Notes under the pieces: generated by a model
Told to the model about the DNA's origin: nothing
The model's database searches: none
What the model saw: only the letters and a program-made list of their open reading frames with translations
Program-made: the position numbers and the translations under genes
DNA from: Lysobacteraceae bacterium
GTDB lineage: Bacteria > Pseudomonadota > Gammaproteobacteria > Xanthomonadales > Xanthomonadaceae
Direction: 5' to 3'
NCBI GenBank assembly: GCA_030681035.1
Contig: JAUXUI010000108.1
Location: 1-64,000 of the forward strand
Length of the DNA stretch: 64,000 nt
Shown here: positions 56,033-64,000 of the stretch, piece after piece
How positions within the stretch are numbered: position 1 is the first letter of the stretch
How the letters are laid out: every line of letters begins with the position of its first letter

Positions 56033-56726
56033 GGGTGTGATCGCCTGAAGCTGTCCCGGGTTCGGCCCTGCGGGCCTGTAACCGGGCTACCACTTGAGGC
56101 GACGCTTTCAAGACTACGGCATCCGCGCGCCAAAGCGCCAAAGCGCAGCTTCAAAGCAAAGCTTTCTCCGGCCTGCGGCCGGCGAGGCCCTCACACGGCG
56201 GAAAAGGCCCGACGCCTTGCGCCGGACGCACGTCGGTGCGGCTCGGGCCGCGCATTCGGCAACTGCTCCTGCGTTGCTCTCGTCCGCTGTTCCCGACGCG
56301 GCTCTACCTCCGGCATGACCCACATGGCGGGGGAATGCAGATTTTGCGTGGAGCAAAATATCTGCCCATGCCGTCGCCATGCGCTACAGCGCCGCTTTTT
56401 CGTTTCATCCCACTGCACCATTGCGATAACGGTCGCCCACAGGGTGGGCTCCTACAGGGAGCGTTCACCGCTTTCGTGGGAGCGCGCCTGCGCGCGAAGC
56501 TCTTTCGCCAGTTCGTTCGCCGGCAGGCCGGCTCCCACAGAAGCACTGGCTCGCACCGGCGTGCAACACAGTTGCTCCACAGGTGAGCGCTACCGCTTGT
56601 CTGTAGGAGCTCACCCTGTGAGCGACCGATGTCCAGACCGAGCGAAGCGAAGGCATAGGCCGCGCAGCGACCGCTGCTGCGAAGCAGCTGAATCCCGAGG
56701 TCCCGAAACCCCGAAGCCCCCGACAC
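56033..56726. repeat. Gene-free repeat cluster between pepA and the unknown gene
   Basis: 694 bases with no gene. In order: a CTCCGGCCTGCGGCCGGCGAGG hairpin-type repeat near 56167-56190 related to 48370, a palindrome-rich stretch to 56430, a REP unit (inverted) at 56432-56455, the block 56432-56557 that is the inverted copy of 1-151, and another REP unit at 56603-56626. A CGAAGCGAAGGC...GCGAAGCAGC segment after that resembles part of the MITE-like elements. Confidence 0.8.
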
Positions 56727-57605
56727 TCACCTCCGCAGCAACACTCGCGGGTCGGTGCCGACCCGGCAAGGAACCGGTTCAACGACGATGTGATGCGCGC
56801 CGAGCAGCGCTTCAAACTGTCGCTGGCGTACACAAAACGCATCGTAGTTGCCGGCAAGGTGTTCGGGCGTGGTGTGCTCCGGCGCCAGCCCGGCGTCGGC
56901 CCAGGCGTCGATATCGAGCATCGCCATGCGCACCGTGCAATCCGCCATGCGCAGCAAGGGCTCGGGCGGGGCATCGATCACCCGTTCGGCGTCGGGCTCA
57001 AACAACGATGCCTCGATCAACGGCCACAGTGCAGCCAGATTGGCGTGCTCGTATTGCAGCGCCATCATCGCCACCAGATCGTGCAAGGTAAGGTAGCGTG
57101 CATGCTCAACCTTGGCGCCGAATCGCTGCTGCGCATACAACGCCGTGGCGGCGCCGGCCATACCGGTTTCCAGCAATTCTTTTTCGAGTTGTTCGGCCAG
57201 CGGCGCGATCAGCTCGCGCGGACCCCTGAGCACCCACGGCAGCAGGCGCAACGGGCCGCCGACAAGGTCGGCGTCCGGGGTCAATGGCGCGGGTAGTTTG
57301 CGCTCATGGCAGCCAAACGCAATCACGCGTGCGCCTTCATGTTCGCCGGGGGCTCGCGCAGCCAACTCGGCCAACGTGTTGTGCAATGGCCAGCCCGGGC
57401 GCAGCAACTCCACCGGATCGACATGCGCACCCAGCAATGCCAGTTGCAATGGCGCCTGCGCCGGTACGAAGCGGCCCAGATCAGCCGCCACCAGCACCGC
57501 CAGTTCGGCGGCATGCGCCTGATCCATGGCCAGATTGCTGGCCAGCGTGCCGGGCGCCAGTTCCAGTGCCAGCGCGCCGAAGCAACACTCAATGTCGGTT
57601 TTCAT
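56727..57605 (-). CDS. Unknown conserved-looking protein
   Basis: A 292-residue protein I do not recognise. No signal peptide or membrane helix is seen. It is acidic and leucine/alanine-rich with an all-alpha look in the middle (LIAPLAEQLEKELLETG, LTLHDLVAMMALQYEHANL) and a proline-rich N-terminal third. The DNA shows strong codon bias like neighbouring genes. ATG 57605 has only a weak ribosome site; the open frame continues 38 codons further. It is divergent from the methyltransferase gene by about 110 bases. Confidence 0.7.
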   Translation of the reverse strand: MKTDIECCFGALALELAPGTLASNLAMDQAHAAELAVLVAADLGRFVPAQAPLQLALLGAHVDPVELLRPGWPLHNTLAELAARAPGEHEGARVIAFGCHERKLPAPLTPDADLVGGPLRLLPWVLRGPRELIAPLAEQLEKELLETGMAGAATALYAQQRFGAKVEHARYLTLHDLVAMMALQYEHANLAALWPLIEASLFEPDAERVIDAPPEPLLRMADCTVRMAMLDIDAWADAGLAPEHTTPEHLAGNYDAFCVRQRQFEALLGAHHIVVEPVPCRVGTDPRVLLRR

Positions 57606-57717
57606 ATATTCGCCCAAGCATGAGATGCGGATAACGTGAGTCACGGCTGCGAGGCCATGTCGCGGTATGATTATCACCCTGCCCGGCCATGCGTTGCTGC
57701 GAGACTTCGTCAATTCC

Positions 57718-58665
57718 ATGCAATCGATCGACTACAAAAGCTGTTGGAATGCCCGCGCCACCACCACAGCGCAGGCGCTGATGGCGGTCGATGGCAGCCG
57801 CGATGAACGCACCGCGCAGTTGACCGGCGCCTATTCCGCGAGCCAGTTGCGCGCAGCGCTACAACTTCAGCATGGCGACCGCGTGTTTGAACTGGGCTGC
57901 GGCGCCGCCCGCATCGGCCGCGAACTGGCGCCCGGTGTGGCGCTATGGCATGGCCTGGATATCGCCGAGAACATGCTCGCCGCCGCACGCGACCGATTGC
58001 GCGACCAAGCCAATACTGCCCTCGATGCACTGACCCGCTCGCGGCTTGATCCGCTGGCCGATGCCAGCATGGACAAGGGCTATTGCATCGCCGTGTTCAT
58101 TCACATGGACAAGGAAGACATGGTGCTGTACCTGCGCGATGTGGCGCGGGTGCTGCGTCCGGGCGGGCTGTTTTATTTCGACACCTGGAATCTGGCGCAC
58201 CCGGTGGGTTGGCGTCGTTTCGATTTCGAGGTCAACCAGGCCGCGCAACAGCCGCCGGAGCAGCGCAAGGATGTCGCCCGCAACCAGTTTTGCACGCCGC
58301 AGGAAGTGGAACTGTATGCCCGCGCAGCCGGGCTGGAGCCGGTTCTGACGCTCACCGATTCGCCCTGGGTGCAGATGGTGGCGCGCAAACCCGATGGCGG
58401 CAGCGATGAAGCCCTGCGCGCCGAATTGGCCACCACTGTCGCGCAAATCCAGTACCCAGCGCTGTGGACGAGCCTGTTCAACTGCATACTAGATGCTGAA
58501 TTCCGTGGCGAGCCGCCACATTCGGCGCTCGACACCTTGCGCCACTGCGCCCTCGATGATCCACTGGCACGCATGTTCCGCGCCTGGATTCATGGGGCAT
58601 GGATGCAACGCGCCGCTGATTGGGGCGCGCCACCTGATGAACTCGAACAAGGAGTAAACGCATGA
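57718..58665 (+). CDS. SAM-dependent methyltransferase
   Basis: A 315-residue class I methyltransferase. The SAM-binding motif is VFELGCGAARIG, followed by WHGLDIAENML, and motif IV-like VARVLRPGGLFYFDTWNL. The substrate is unknown. The start may be ATG 57718 or ATG 57667; the second gives a hydrophobic extension. The stop overlaps the start of the thiolase gene (ATGA), so the two are coupled. Confidence 0.85.
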   Translation: MQSIDYKSCWNARATTTAQALMAVDGSRDERTAQLTGAYSASQLRAALQLQHGDRVFELGCGAARIGRELAPGVALWHGLDIAENMLAAARDRLRDQANTALDALTRSRLDPLADASMDKGYCIAVFIHMDKEDMVLYLRDVARVLRPGGLFYFDTWNLAHPVGWRRFDFEVNQAAQQPPEQRKDVARNQFCTPQEVELYARAAGLEPVLTLTDSPWVQMVARKPDGGSDEALRAELATTVAQIQYPALWTSLFNCILDAEFRGEPPHSALDTLRHCALDDPLARMFRAWIHGAWMQRAADWGAPPDELEQGVNA

Positions 58666-59939
58666 GGGCCAGTCGTCCGGTCGCGGTACTTGGGGGCGTA
58701 CGCATCCCGTTTTGCCGTAACAACACCGCCTATGCCGACGTTGGCAACCTTGGCATGTCGATCCGCACCCTTGGCGCATTGGTCGAAAAGTTCGGCCTGC
58801 ACGGCGAGGTGCTGGGCGAAGTGGCCATGGGTGCGGTACTCAAACACAGCTCGGACTGGAACATCGGCCGCGAGGCCACGCTGTCTTCTGGGCTGTCGCC
58901 GCATACCCCTGGCATCACCTTGCAACGCGCCTGCGGCACCAGCCTCGATAGCGTCATCACCATCGCCAACAAGATCGCCCTGGGCCAGATCGAGGCCGGC
59001 ATCGGCGGTGGTTCGGATACCACCTCGGATGTGCCGATCGTGGTCAGCCGCGCGTTGCGCAGGCGTCTGCTGGAAGCCGCACGGGCGCGCAGTTTCGGCG
59101 CGCGTCTGGCTGCGTTCAAGGGCTTTTCGCTGAGCGAGATCAAGCCCGAGTTCCCCGGCGTGGCTGAACCACGCACCGGCAAGAGCATGGGCCAGCATTG
59201 TGAGTTGATGGCGCGCGAATGGCAGATCAGCCGCGCCGCACAGGACGAACTCGCCGCGCAATCCCATCACAAGGCTGCCGCCGCCTACGAGCGCGGTTTT
59301 TACAACGATCTGGTGGTGCCATTTCGAGGTGTCGAGCGCGACAACAATATGCGCCCGGATACCAGCATCGAAAAACTCGCCGCGCTCAAGCCGGCGTTTG
59401 ATCGCGTTTCAGGCAATGGCACGCTGACCGCCGGCAATTCCACCCCGCTCACCGACGGCGCCGCAGCGGCGCTACTGGCCTCCGAAGACTGGGCTCGCGC
59501 GCACGGACACGAGCCACTTGCCTACCTGCGTGACGCGCAAGTGGCCGCGGTGGATTTTGTCCACGGCGAAGGCCTGTTGATGGCGCCGGCGTGGGCGGTG
59601 GCGCAGTTGCTCGCGCGCAACAACCTCAGCTTGCCCGATTTCGACTTCTATGAAATCCACGAGGCCTTTGCCGCGCAAGTGCTGTGTACGTTGGCAGCCT
59701 GGGAATCAGAAAGCTTCTGCCGCGACAAGCTCGGCCTTGACAAGCCATTGGGCAGCGTTGATCGCAGCAAGCTCAATGTCGTGGGTTCTTCGCTGGCGGT
59801 TGGCCATCCATTCGCCGCTACCGGCGCACGCATCATCGCCACTGCTGCCAAGCTGCTGAAGGAAAAGGGCAAGGGCCGGGCGCTGATCTCAGTGTGTACC
59901 GCAGGCGGCATGGGCGTGGTCGCGATTGTTGAGCGCTGA
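58662..59939 (+). CDS. Acetyl-CoA acetyltransferase / 3-ketoacyl-CoA thiolase (FadI-like)
   Basis: A 425-residue thiolase. The nucleophile Cys91 lies in LQRACGTSLDS, the His in YEIHEAFAAQ, and the second Cys in SVCTAGGMGV; the conserved GxxxxVGHPFAATGARI segment is also present (SSLAVGHPFAATGA). Length and sequence are closer to FadI than to the 390-residue biosynthetic thiolases. It may act in fatty acid beta-oxidation or in acetoacetyl-CoA turnover; no fadJ-type partner is nearby. It overlaps the methyltransferase stop by 4 bases. Confidence 0.9.
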   Translation: MRASRPVAVLGGVRIPFCRNNTAYADVGNLGMSIRTLGALVEKFGLHGEVLGEVAMGAVLKHSSDWNIGREATLSSGLSPHTPGITLQRACGTSLDSVITIANKIALGQIEAGIGGGSDTTSDVPIVVSRALRRRLLEAARARSFGARLAAFKGFSLSEIKPEFPGVAEPRTGKSMGQHCELMAREWQISRAAQDELAAQSHHKAAAAYERGFYNDLVVPFRGVERDNNMRPDTSIEKLAALKPAFDRVSGNGTLTAGNSTPLTDGAAAALLASEDWARAHGHEPLAYLRDAQVAAVDFVHGEGLLMAPAWAVAQLLARNNLSLPDFDFYEIHEAFAAQVLCTLAAWESESFCRDKLGLDKPLGSVDRSKLNVVGSSLAVGHPFAATGARIIATAAKLLKEKGKGRALISVCTAGGMGVVAIVER

Positions 59940-59995
59940 ACCGCCGCCGCAACTCGTTTCAGCGATGCTGCGGCTGCACCGGGCATTTCAGCCCG

Positions 59996-61009
59996 CTACC
60001 GCGTTGACGATGAGGGGCCATGGGCAGGCGGCGGCGCCACGCAAACCCGATTTCGTCCAGCCTCTTTGGCTGCGTACAGTGCCTTGTCAGCGCGCACCAG
60101 CCACGACTGCCAATCCTCACCCGTGCGCAGTGCCGCCGCACCGATCGACAACGTGACCTTCTGCTCGGCGTGACTCAACGACTGCGTAATCACTTCACGC
60201 AGCTTGTCGCAAACCGTGAACAACGACGCCTCGTCTACCCCCGGCAGCAGCAGCACAAACTCCTCGCCGCCAAAGCGAAACAACCGGTCTTCTTGCCGTG
60301 AGTGGCTGCGCAACAGCTCCGCGAGATCGACCAGCACCTGATCACCTGCTTCATGCCCGTACCTGTCATTGACGTCTTTGAAGTGATCCAGATCGAGCAT
60401 CGCCAGACCAAATGGTGCGCGTGTTCGCGCGTTGGTGTTTACCGCAATCAGCAATTCACGATCCATCGCGCGCCGGTTGCTGCAACCGGTCAGCGGATCG
60501 AGCGTGGCCAACAACTCCAACTGCCGGTGCTGGGCATCTGCACGCCAACGAAACACGTAGGCAAACAGGCTCACCAACGCGGTGGCGACGACAAAAGTCC
60601 ACATCTGCGTAGCCGAGTTGAAAGCGCCACCATGGGCAACCAGAGCGGTTACCGCGGCGATGATCAGAACGCTCGCCTCACCCACCCCCATCAACAGATA
60701 ACTGGCCATCAATGCCGCATAGAACCAGTGCAGGCCCACCGCACCCGGCAACATTGCGGTAACCGTGGCCGACGCCACCGACATGATCGAGAGAAACACC
60801 CCCGTCCAGCGGCAATTACCGGTGCGCCAGGCGTACGACATGGCGCCGAGTATTGCCAGCACTACCAGCAGGTTCAGCGCGCCATGTACCATGGCACCGG
60901 TCGCAAAACGGTAGATCACAAACGGCCCGAGCACGAATACCGCCATCCCGCCGATCAGGGTGATCACGGCCAGCGGAAAATCATTGCGCAGGCGATGCGG
61001 TAGCATCAT
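59996..61009 (-). CDS. GGDEF-domain diguanylate cyclase
   Basis: A 337-residue membrane protein. About five or six hydrophobic helices fill residues 10-165, in place of a soluble sensor domain. The C-terminal GGDEF domain has the metal-binding DHFKDVNDRYGH, the active-site loop FGGEEF and, five residues before it, an inhibitory R-x-x-D site (RQED), so product feedback is likely. ATG 61009 is preferred over a TTG 12 bases upstream. Confidence 0.92.
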   Translation of the reverse strand: MMLPHRLRNDFPLAVITLIGGMAVFVLGPFVIYRFATGAMVHGALNLLVVLAILGAMSYAWRTGNCRWTGVFLSIMSVASATVTAMLPGAVGLHWFYAALMASYLLMGVGEASVLIIAAVTALVAHGGAFNSATQMWTFVVATALVSLFAYVFRWRADAQHRQLELLATLDPLTGCSNRRAMDRELLIAVNTNARTRAPFGLAMLDLDHFKDVNDRYGHEAGDQVLVDLAELLRSHSRQEDRLFRFGGEEFVLLLPGVDEASLFTVCDKLREVITQSLSHAEQKVTLSIGAAALRTGEDWQSWLVRADKALYAAKEAGRNRVCVAPPPAHGPSSSTR

Positions 61010-61152
61010 CACCGAGCCCAAACCGTTTTCATTTTTGGCGGCATGCTGCGCTACCGTTGCCCCTGACGTGCCGACGCTAACCGTAATTTACAAACCGCAC
61101 AAGGTCGCAGGTTACAGACGATCCAACGGCCTTCTGGAAATCAACTTACACC

Positions 61153-62949
61153 ATGCATCCACACGGCGCGCTTGAGATACTGCTGATCTTCCTGATTGCC
61201 GCCGTCGTGGCGGTGCCGCTTTTCCGTTATCTCGGGCTGAGCGCAGTACTCGGCTATCTGGTTGCCGGCATCATCATCGGCCCCGATGGCTTGCACCTGA
61301 TCGCCGATACCAGTAATACCCTCGCCCTGTCCGAGTTCGGTGTGGTGATGTTGCTGTTCATCATCGGCCTGGAGCTGTCACCGGCGCGGTTATGGTTGAT
61401 GCGCCGGCAGGTATTCGGCATTGGTGCTTTGCAGGTGGCGCTGAGTGCCATGGTCATCAGCGCGGGGCTGTTGCTACTCGGCATCGGCTGGAAAGCGATC
61501 ACCGTGCTCGCCATTGGCCTGGCACTGTCGTCCACCGCCGTTGGCCTGCAATTGCTGGCCGAACGCAAAGAGTTGGCCAGCTCGCACGGCCGGCTGACAT
61601 TTGCCGTGCTGTTGTTTCAGGACATCATCGCCATACCGCTGCTGGCCGCGATACCGCTGCTCGGCGCAGCCAAGACCGCCAACCTGGCCGCACCGAGCTG
61701 GTCAGCCATCGGCAACGCCGTGCTGGTGATCGCGCTGGTGGTGGTGGGCGGCCGCTACGCATTGCGCTACCTGTTTCGCATCGTGGCGCGGGCGCGGATG
61801 GTGGAAGTGTTTACTGCGGCCAGCCTGGCCGTAGTGGCCGGTACCGCCTGGCTGATGGAATCGGTAGGCCTGAGCATGGGCCTTGGCGCCTTCCTGGCCG
61901 GCATGTTGCTGGCCGACAGTGAGTTTCGGCATGAGCTGGAATCGCATATCGAGCCGTTCAAGGGCCTGTTGCTGGGCTTGTTCTTCATTGCCGTTGGCAT
62001 GAGCATCGACCTTGATGTGGTGACTGCGCGGCCCGTTACCATTGCCGTCGGCGTATTGGCTCTGCTTAGCGGCAAGGGCCTGATCATGTTTGCGCTTGGC
62101 CGCGCCAGCGGACTGGACAACCGCGCAGCGCTGTTGCTTGCAGCCATGCTGGGGATGGGCGGCGAGTTCGCATTCGTGGTGTTTGGTGAGGCGATGAAGG
62201 CGCAATTGATCGACGCGCCATTGCGCGACCTGCTGGTGGTGATCGTCGGCAGCTCCATGGCGTTGACGCCGTTGCTGTTGATCACGGTCAGCCGCTGGTT
62301 GTCGGCACACCCGGCGCCGACACCTGAGCGTGCCTTCGACACCATTGAGGATCGGAACCCCCGGGTCATCATTGCCGGTTTCGGACGCATGGGGCAGATA
62401 GTCGGTCGCATGTTGACGGCACGAAAAATCACCTTCACCGCGCTGGAGAACAGTGCCGAGCAAGTCGATTTTTCGCGTCGCTTTGGCAGCACGATTTACT
62501 TCGGCGACCCGGCCCGGCCCGACCTGCTGCGCGCCGCCAACGCCGCAAATGCCGAAGTGTTTGTGCTGACCACCGATGACCCCGCCGCCAATCTGCGTAC
62601 CGCGCGGATCGTCAAGCGCCACTTTCCGCACCTGCGCATCATTGCCCGTGCGCGCAACCGCCAGCATGCGTTCCGCCTGATGGACATGGACGTGGGCGTG
62701 GTCCGTGAAACCTTTCATTCCAGCCTGGAAATTGGCCGCCGGGTAATGGAATCGTTGGGCGTGCCGCCCGAGCAGGCCGCCGAGCATACTGCGCGATTCA
62801 AGGCGCGTGACGAACGCCTGCTGCAGGAACAACACCTGGTTTACGACGATGATGCGGCACTGGTCGCCTCTAGCCGCGAAGCGCTGCATGAGCTGGAAAA
62901 CCTGTTTGCCGCCGACCGCAGCCCCGATCCAGAAGACGTGCCGAAATAG
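61153..62949 (+). CDS. KefB-type cation/proton antiporter (CPA2) with TrkA-N domain
   Basis: A 598-residue membrane transporter. Twelve or so helices occupy residues 1-380, with LGYLVAGIIIGPDGL and GLALSSTAVGLQLLAE typical of CPA2. A cytosolic RCK/TrkA-N domain starts near residue 397 with VIIAGFGRMGQIVGRML (NAD-binding GxGxxG) and is followed by an acidic C-terminal tail. It probably exchanges K+ or Na+ for H+. No separate kefF/kefG subunit is adjacent. Confidence 0.92.
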   Translation: MHPHGALEILLIFLIAAVVAVPLFRYLGLSAVLGYLVAGIIIGPDGLHLIADTSNTLALSEFGVVMLLFIIGLELSPARLWLMRRQVFGIGALQVALSAMVISAGLLLLGIGWKAITVLAIGLALSSTAVGLQLLAERKELASSHGRLTFAVLLFQDIIAIPLLAAIPLLGAAKTANLAAPSWSAIGNAVLVIALVVVGGRYALRYLFRIVARARMVEVFTAASLAVVAGTAWLMESVGLSMGLGAFLAGMLLADSEFRHELESHIEPFKGLLLGLFFIAVGMSIDLDVVTARPVTIAVGVLALLSGKGLIMFALGRASGLDNRAALLLAAMLGMGGEFAFVVFGEAMKAQLIDAPLRDLLVVIVGSSMALTPLLLITVSRWLSAHPAPTPERAFDTIEDRNPRVIIAGFGRMGQIVGRMLTARKITFTALENSAEQVDFSRRFGSTIYFGDPARPDLLRAANAANAEVFVLTTDDPAANLRTARIVKRHFPHLRIIARARNRQHAFRLMDMDVGVVRETFHSSLEIGRRVMESLGVPPEQAAEHTARFKARDERLLQEQHLVYDDDAALVASSREALHELENLFAADRSPDPEDVPK

Positions 62950-63004
62950 TGTGCATTGGGGTGCGCGGTCATGCCGACCGGGCTTTCGCCCATTGGCAGT
63001 AATA

Positions 63005-63079
63005 GTAGGATGGGTAGAGCGCAGCGAAACCCATCACTATCCAGCAAAGATGGGTTTCGCTGCGCTCTACCCATCCTGC
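63005..63079. repeat. 75-bp palindromic repeat, second copy
   Basis: Nearly identical in arms to the element at 13417-13491: GTAGGATGGGTAGAGCGCAG on the left and the complementary arm ending CCATCCTGC on the right. It lies 55 bases after the antiporter stop and 78 before ntrB, so it may act as a terminator. Confidence 0.85.
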
Positions 63080-63140
63080 GCACTACCGCACTCGTCGCTG
63101 ACTCGACCCCTGCATGTATGTATCGTCAAGCGCGAGCCAC

Positions 63141-63157
63141 TGCACTAAACTGGTGCA
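63141..63157. promoter_or_regulatory. NtrC-box-like palindrome at the ntrB start
   Basis: TGCACT-AAACT-GGTGCA, 17 bases, matches the NtrC consensus TGCACC-N5-GGTGCA at 11 of 12 arm positions. It ends immediately before the ntrB ATG at 63158. NtrC often binds at glnL/ntrB to repress it. No sigma-54 promoter is seen within the short upstream stretch. Confidence 0.65.
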
Positions 63158-64000
63158 ATGGATACCGCCGCATACGATGGCTTGGCTACGCCGATGCTAT
63201 GGGCCGACAGCACCAATGTGGTGCGCGGCTGTAACGCCGCCTTCGCCGCCTGGCTGGGCAGCAGTGCGCGCCGCCTGCTTGATCTGCAACTGAGCGCACT
63301 CGATGCTGAGGACGGGCGACTGGCGCAAGTGCTTGAACGCCAAGTCGAGCGCAACGATACCGTGCGGGTGCGCCGTGCGCGGCTGCGTGCGCCGTCTGGT
63401 ACGGAGCACTTCGCCGACCTGCTGTTGAGCCGCGAGCGCGATGGCTCGCTGTTGCTCGAAGCTCACCCGACCGATGAGTTTCCCGGCGCCGACCCTGCTA
63501 CCGCATTGCCGGCAGCACTGTCGGCGGCGCTGCGCGGGCTGGCACACGAGCTGCGCAACCCGCTGGCCGGGCTGAAAGGCGCCGCGCAATTGCTCAGCCG
63601 CCGCGTCGAAGGCGAGCAATCGCTGGAACTGGTCGCATTGATCGGCTCGGAGGTGGATCGTCTGAGCACCCTGCTCGACCGCTTGATTACTCCACTGCCA
63701 GCACAACCGCTGCGCCCGACCAATATCCACGCCGTGCTCGAACGGGTGCGGCAACTGGCCGAGGCCGAAGCCGGTTGGGCGATCCGCATCGAGCGCGATT
63801 ACGATCCCAGTCTGCCCGAGTTCGCCGCCGACCCTGACCGTCTCACTCAGGCATTGTGGAATCTGCTGCGCAATGCGCTCGAATCCGGTGCTGGCACGGT
63901 GAGCCTGCGTACCCGCGCCGAGCGCAATGTGTTGATTGGCGAGCACGGCCATCGCCTCGCCCTGCGCGTGGAAATCACTGACGATGGCCGCGGTGTACCC
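63158..64000 (+). CDS. ntrB: Nitrogen regulation sensor kinase NtrB (partial)
   Basis: The first 281 codons of a histidine kinase, cut by the window end with the frame still open. A short N-terminal PAS-like domain (about 1-105) has no membrane segment. The DHp helix carries His130 in LAHELRNPLAGLKGAAQLL, the form typical of NtrB/GlnL. The ATPase part shows NLLRNALESG (N box) and DDGRGVP (G1). NtrB phosphorylates NtrC when nitrogen is short. The gene is probably followed by ntrC beyond the window. A NtrC-box-like sequence abuts the start. Confidence 0.9.
   Translation, partial: MDTAAYDGLATPMLWADSTNVVRGCNAAFAAWLGSSARRLLDLQLSALDAEDGRLAQVLERQVERNDTVRVRRARLRAPSGTEHFADLLLSRERDGSLLLEAHPTDEFPGADPATALPAALSAALRGLAHELRNPLAGLKGAAQLLSRRVEGEQSLELVALIGSEVDRLSTLLDRLITPLPAQPLRPTNIHAVLERVRQLAEAEAGWAIRIERDYDPSLPEFAADPDRLTQALWNLLRNALESGAGTVSLRTRAERNVLIGEHGHRLALRVEITDDGRGVP

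Overview
The window is about 64 kb of GC-rich chromosome (high GC at third codon positions) from a gammaproteobacterium. I think it is a member of the Xanthomonadales/Lysobacterales. The evidence is the gene neighbourhoods lptD-surA-pdxA-rsmA, tesA divergent from ybbA-ybbP, pepA divergent from lptF-lptG, pilMNOPQ divergent from mrcA, a class I aldolase next to pyk, and abundant REP-type palindromes with GTAGGAGC heads. No rRNA, tRNA, CRISPR array, integrase island or prophage was seen. The 64 kb reads as core chromosome with a few accessory inserts.

Layout. 1-234: REP-type repeats. 235-7414 (minus): an aerotolerance-type operon, MoxR ATPase, DUF58, DUF4381, BatA, a BatB/BatC fusion and BatD, joined by stop/start overlaps. 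7727-12825 (minus): pilM-N-O-P-Q, closed by a strong hairpin. 13517-16676 (plus): penicillin-binding protein 1A and an unknown protein. 16692-24682 (minus): citrate synthase, class I aldolase, pyruvate kinase, a CsgG-like protein, a seven-repeat FG-GAP protein and a small secreted protein. pyk lies between two copies of a 210-bp MITE-like element that carries REP arms. 24901-30340 (minus): an ECF sigma factor, a membrane anti-sigma-like protein, a secreted cysteine-containing protein and a large exported CHAT protease. This is the best candidate here for an undescribed system. 30504-32905 (minus): two ubiquinone hydroxylases. 33130-35566 (minus): a type II restriction-modification pair with base composition unlike its neighbours. 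36032-38187 (plus): a DUF6580 membrane protein, a cobalamin adenosyltransferase and an HDAC-family deacetylase. 38177-38566 (minus): MsrB.

38795-44238 (plus): lptD, surA, pdxA and rsmA. pdxA carries an in-frame palindromic insertion of about 65 bp. 44418-48281: tesA divergent from the ybbA-ybbP ABC exporter. 48569-50727 (plus): an APH-like phosphotransferase, a HAD dehalogenase and a small DUF3147 protein. 50739-56032: xerD, an RDD protein, lptG-lptF and pepA. 56033-56726: gene-free and repeat-rich. 56727-59939: an unknown protein divergent from a methyltransferase-thiolase pair. 59996-62949: a GGDEF diguanylate cyclase divergent from a KefB-type antiporter. 63158-64000: the start of ntrB (glnL), cut by the window end, with an NtrC-box-like palindrome touching its start codon.

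Much of the window serves the envelope: LPS export (LptD, LptF, LptG), outer membrane protein folding (SurA), peptidoglycan synthesis (PBP1A), type IV pili and several exported proteins. The rest is mainly central metabolism (GltA, aldolase, Pyk), cofactor synthesis (UbiH, PdxA, cobalamin adenosylation) and regulation (ECF sigma, GGDEF, NtrB). All calls come from reading the sequence; no database search was run.
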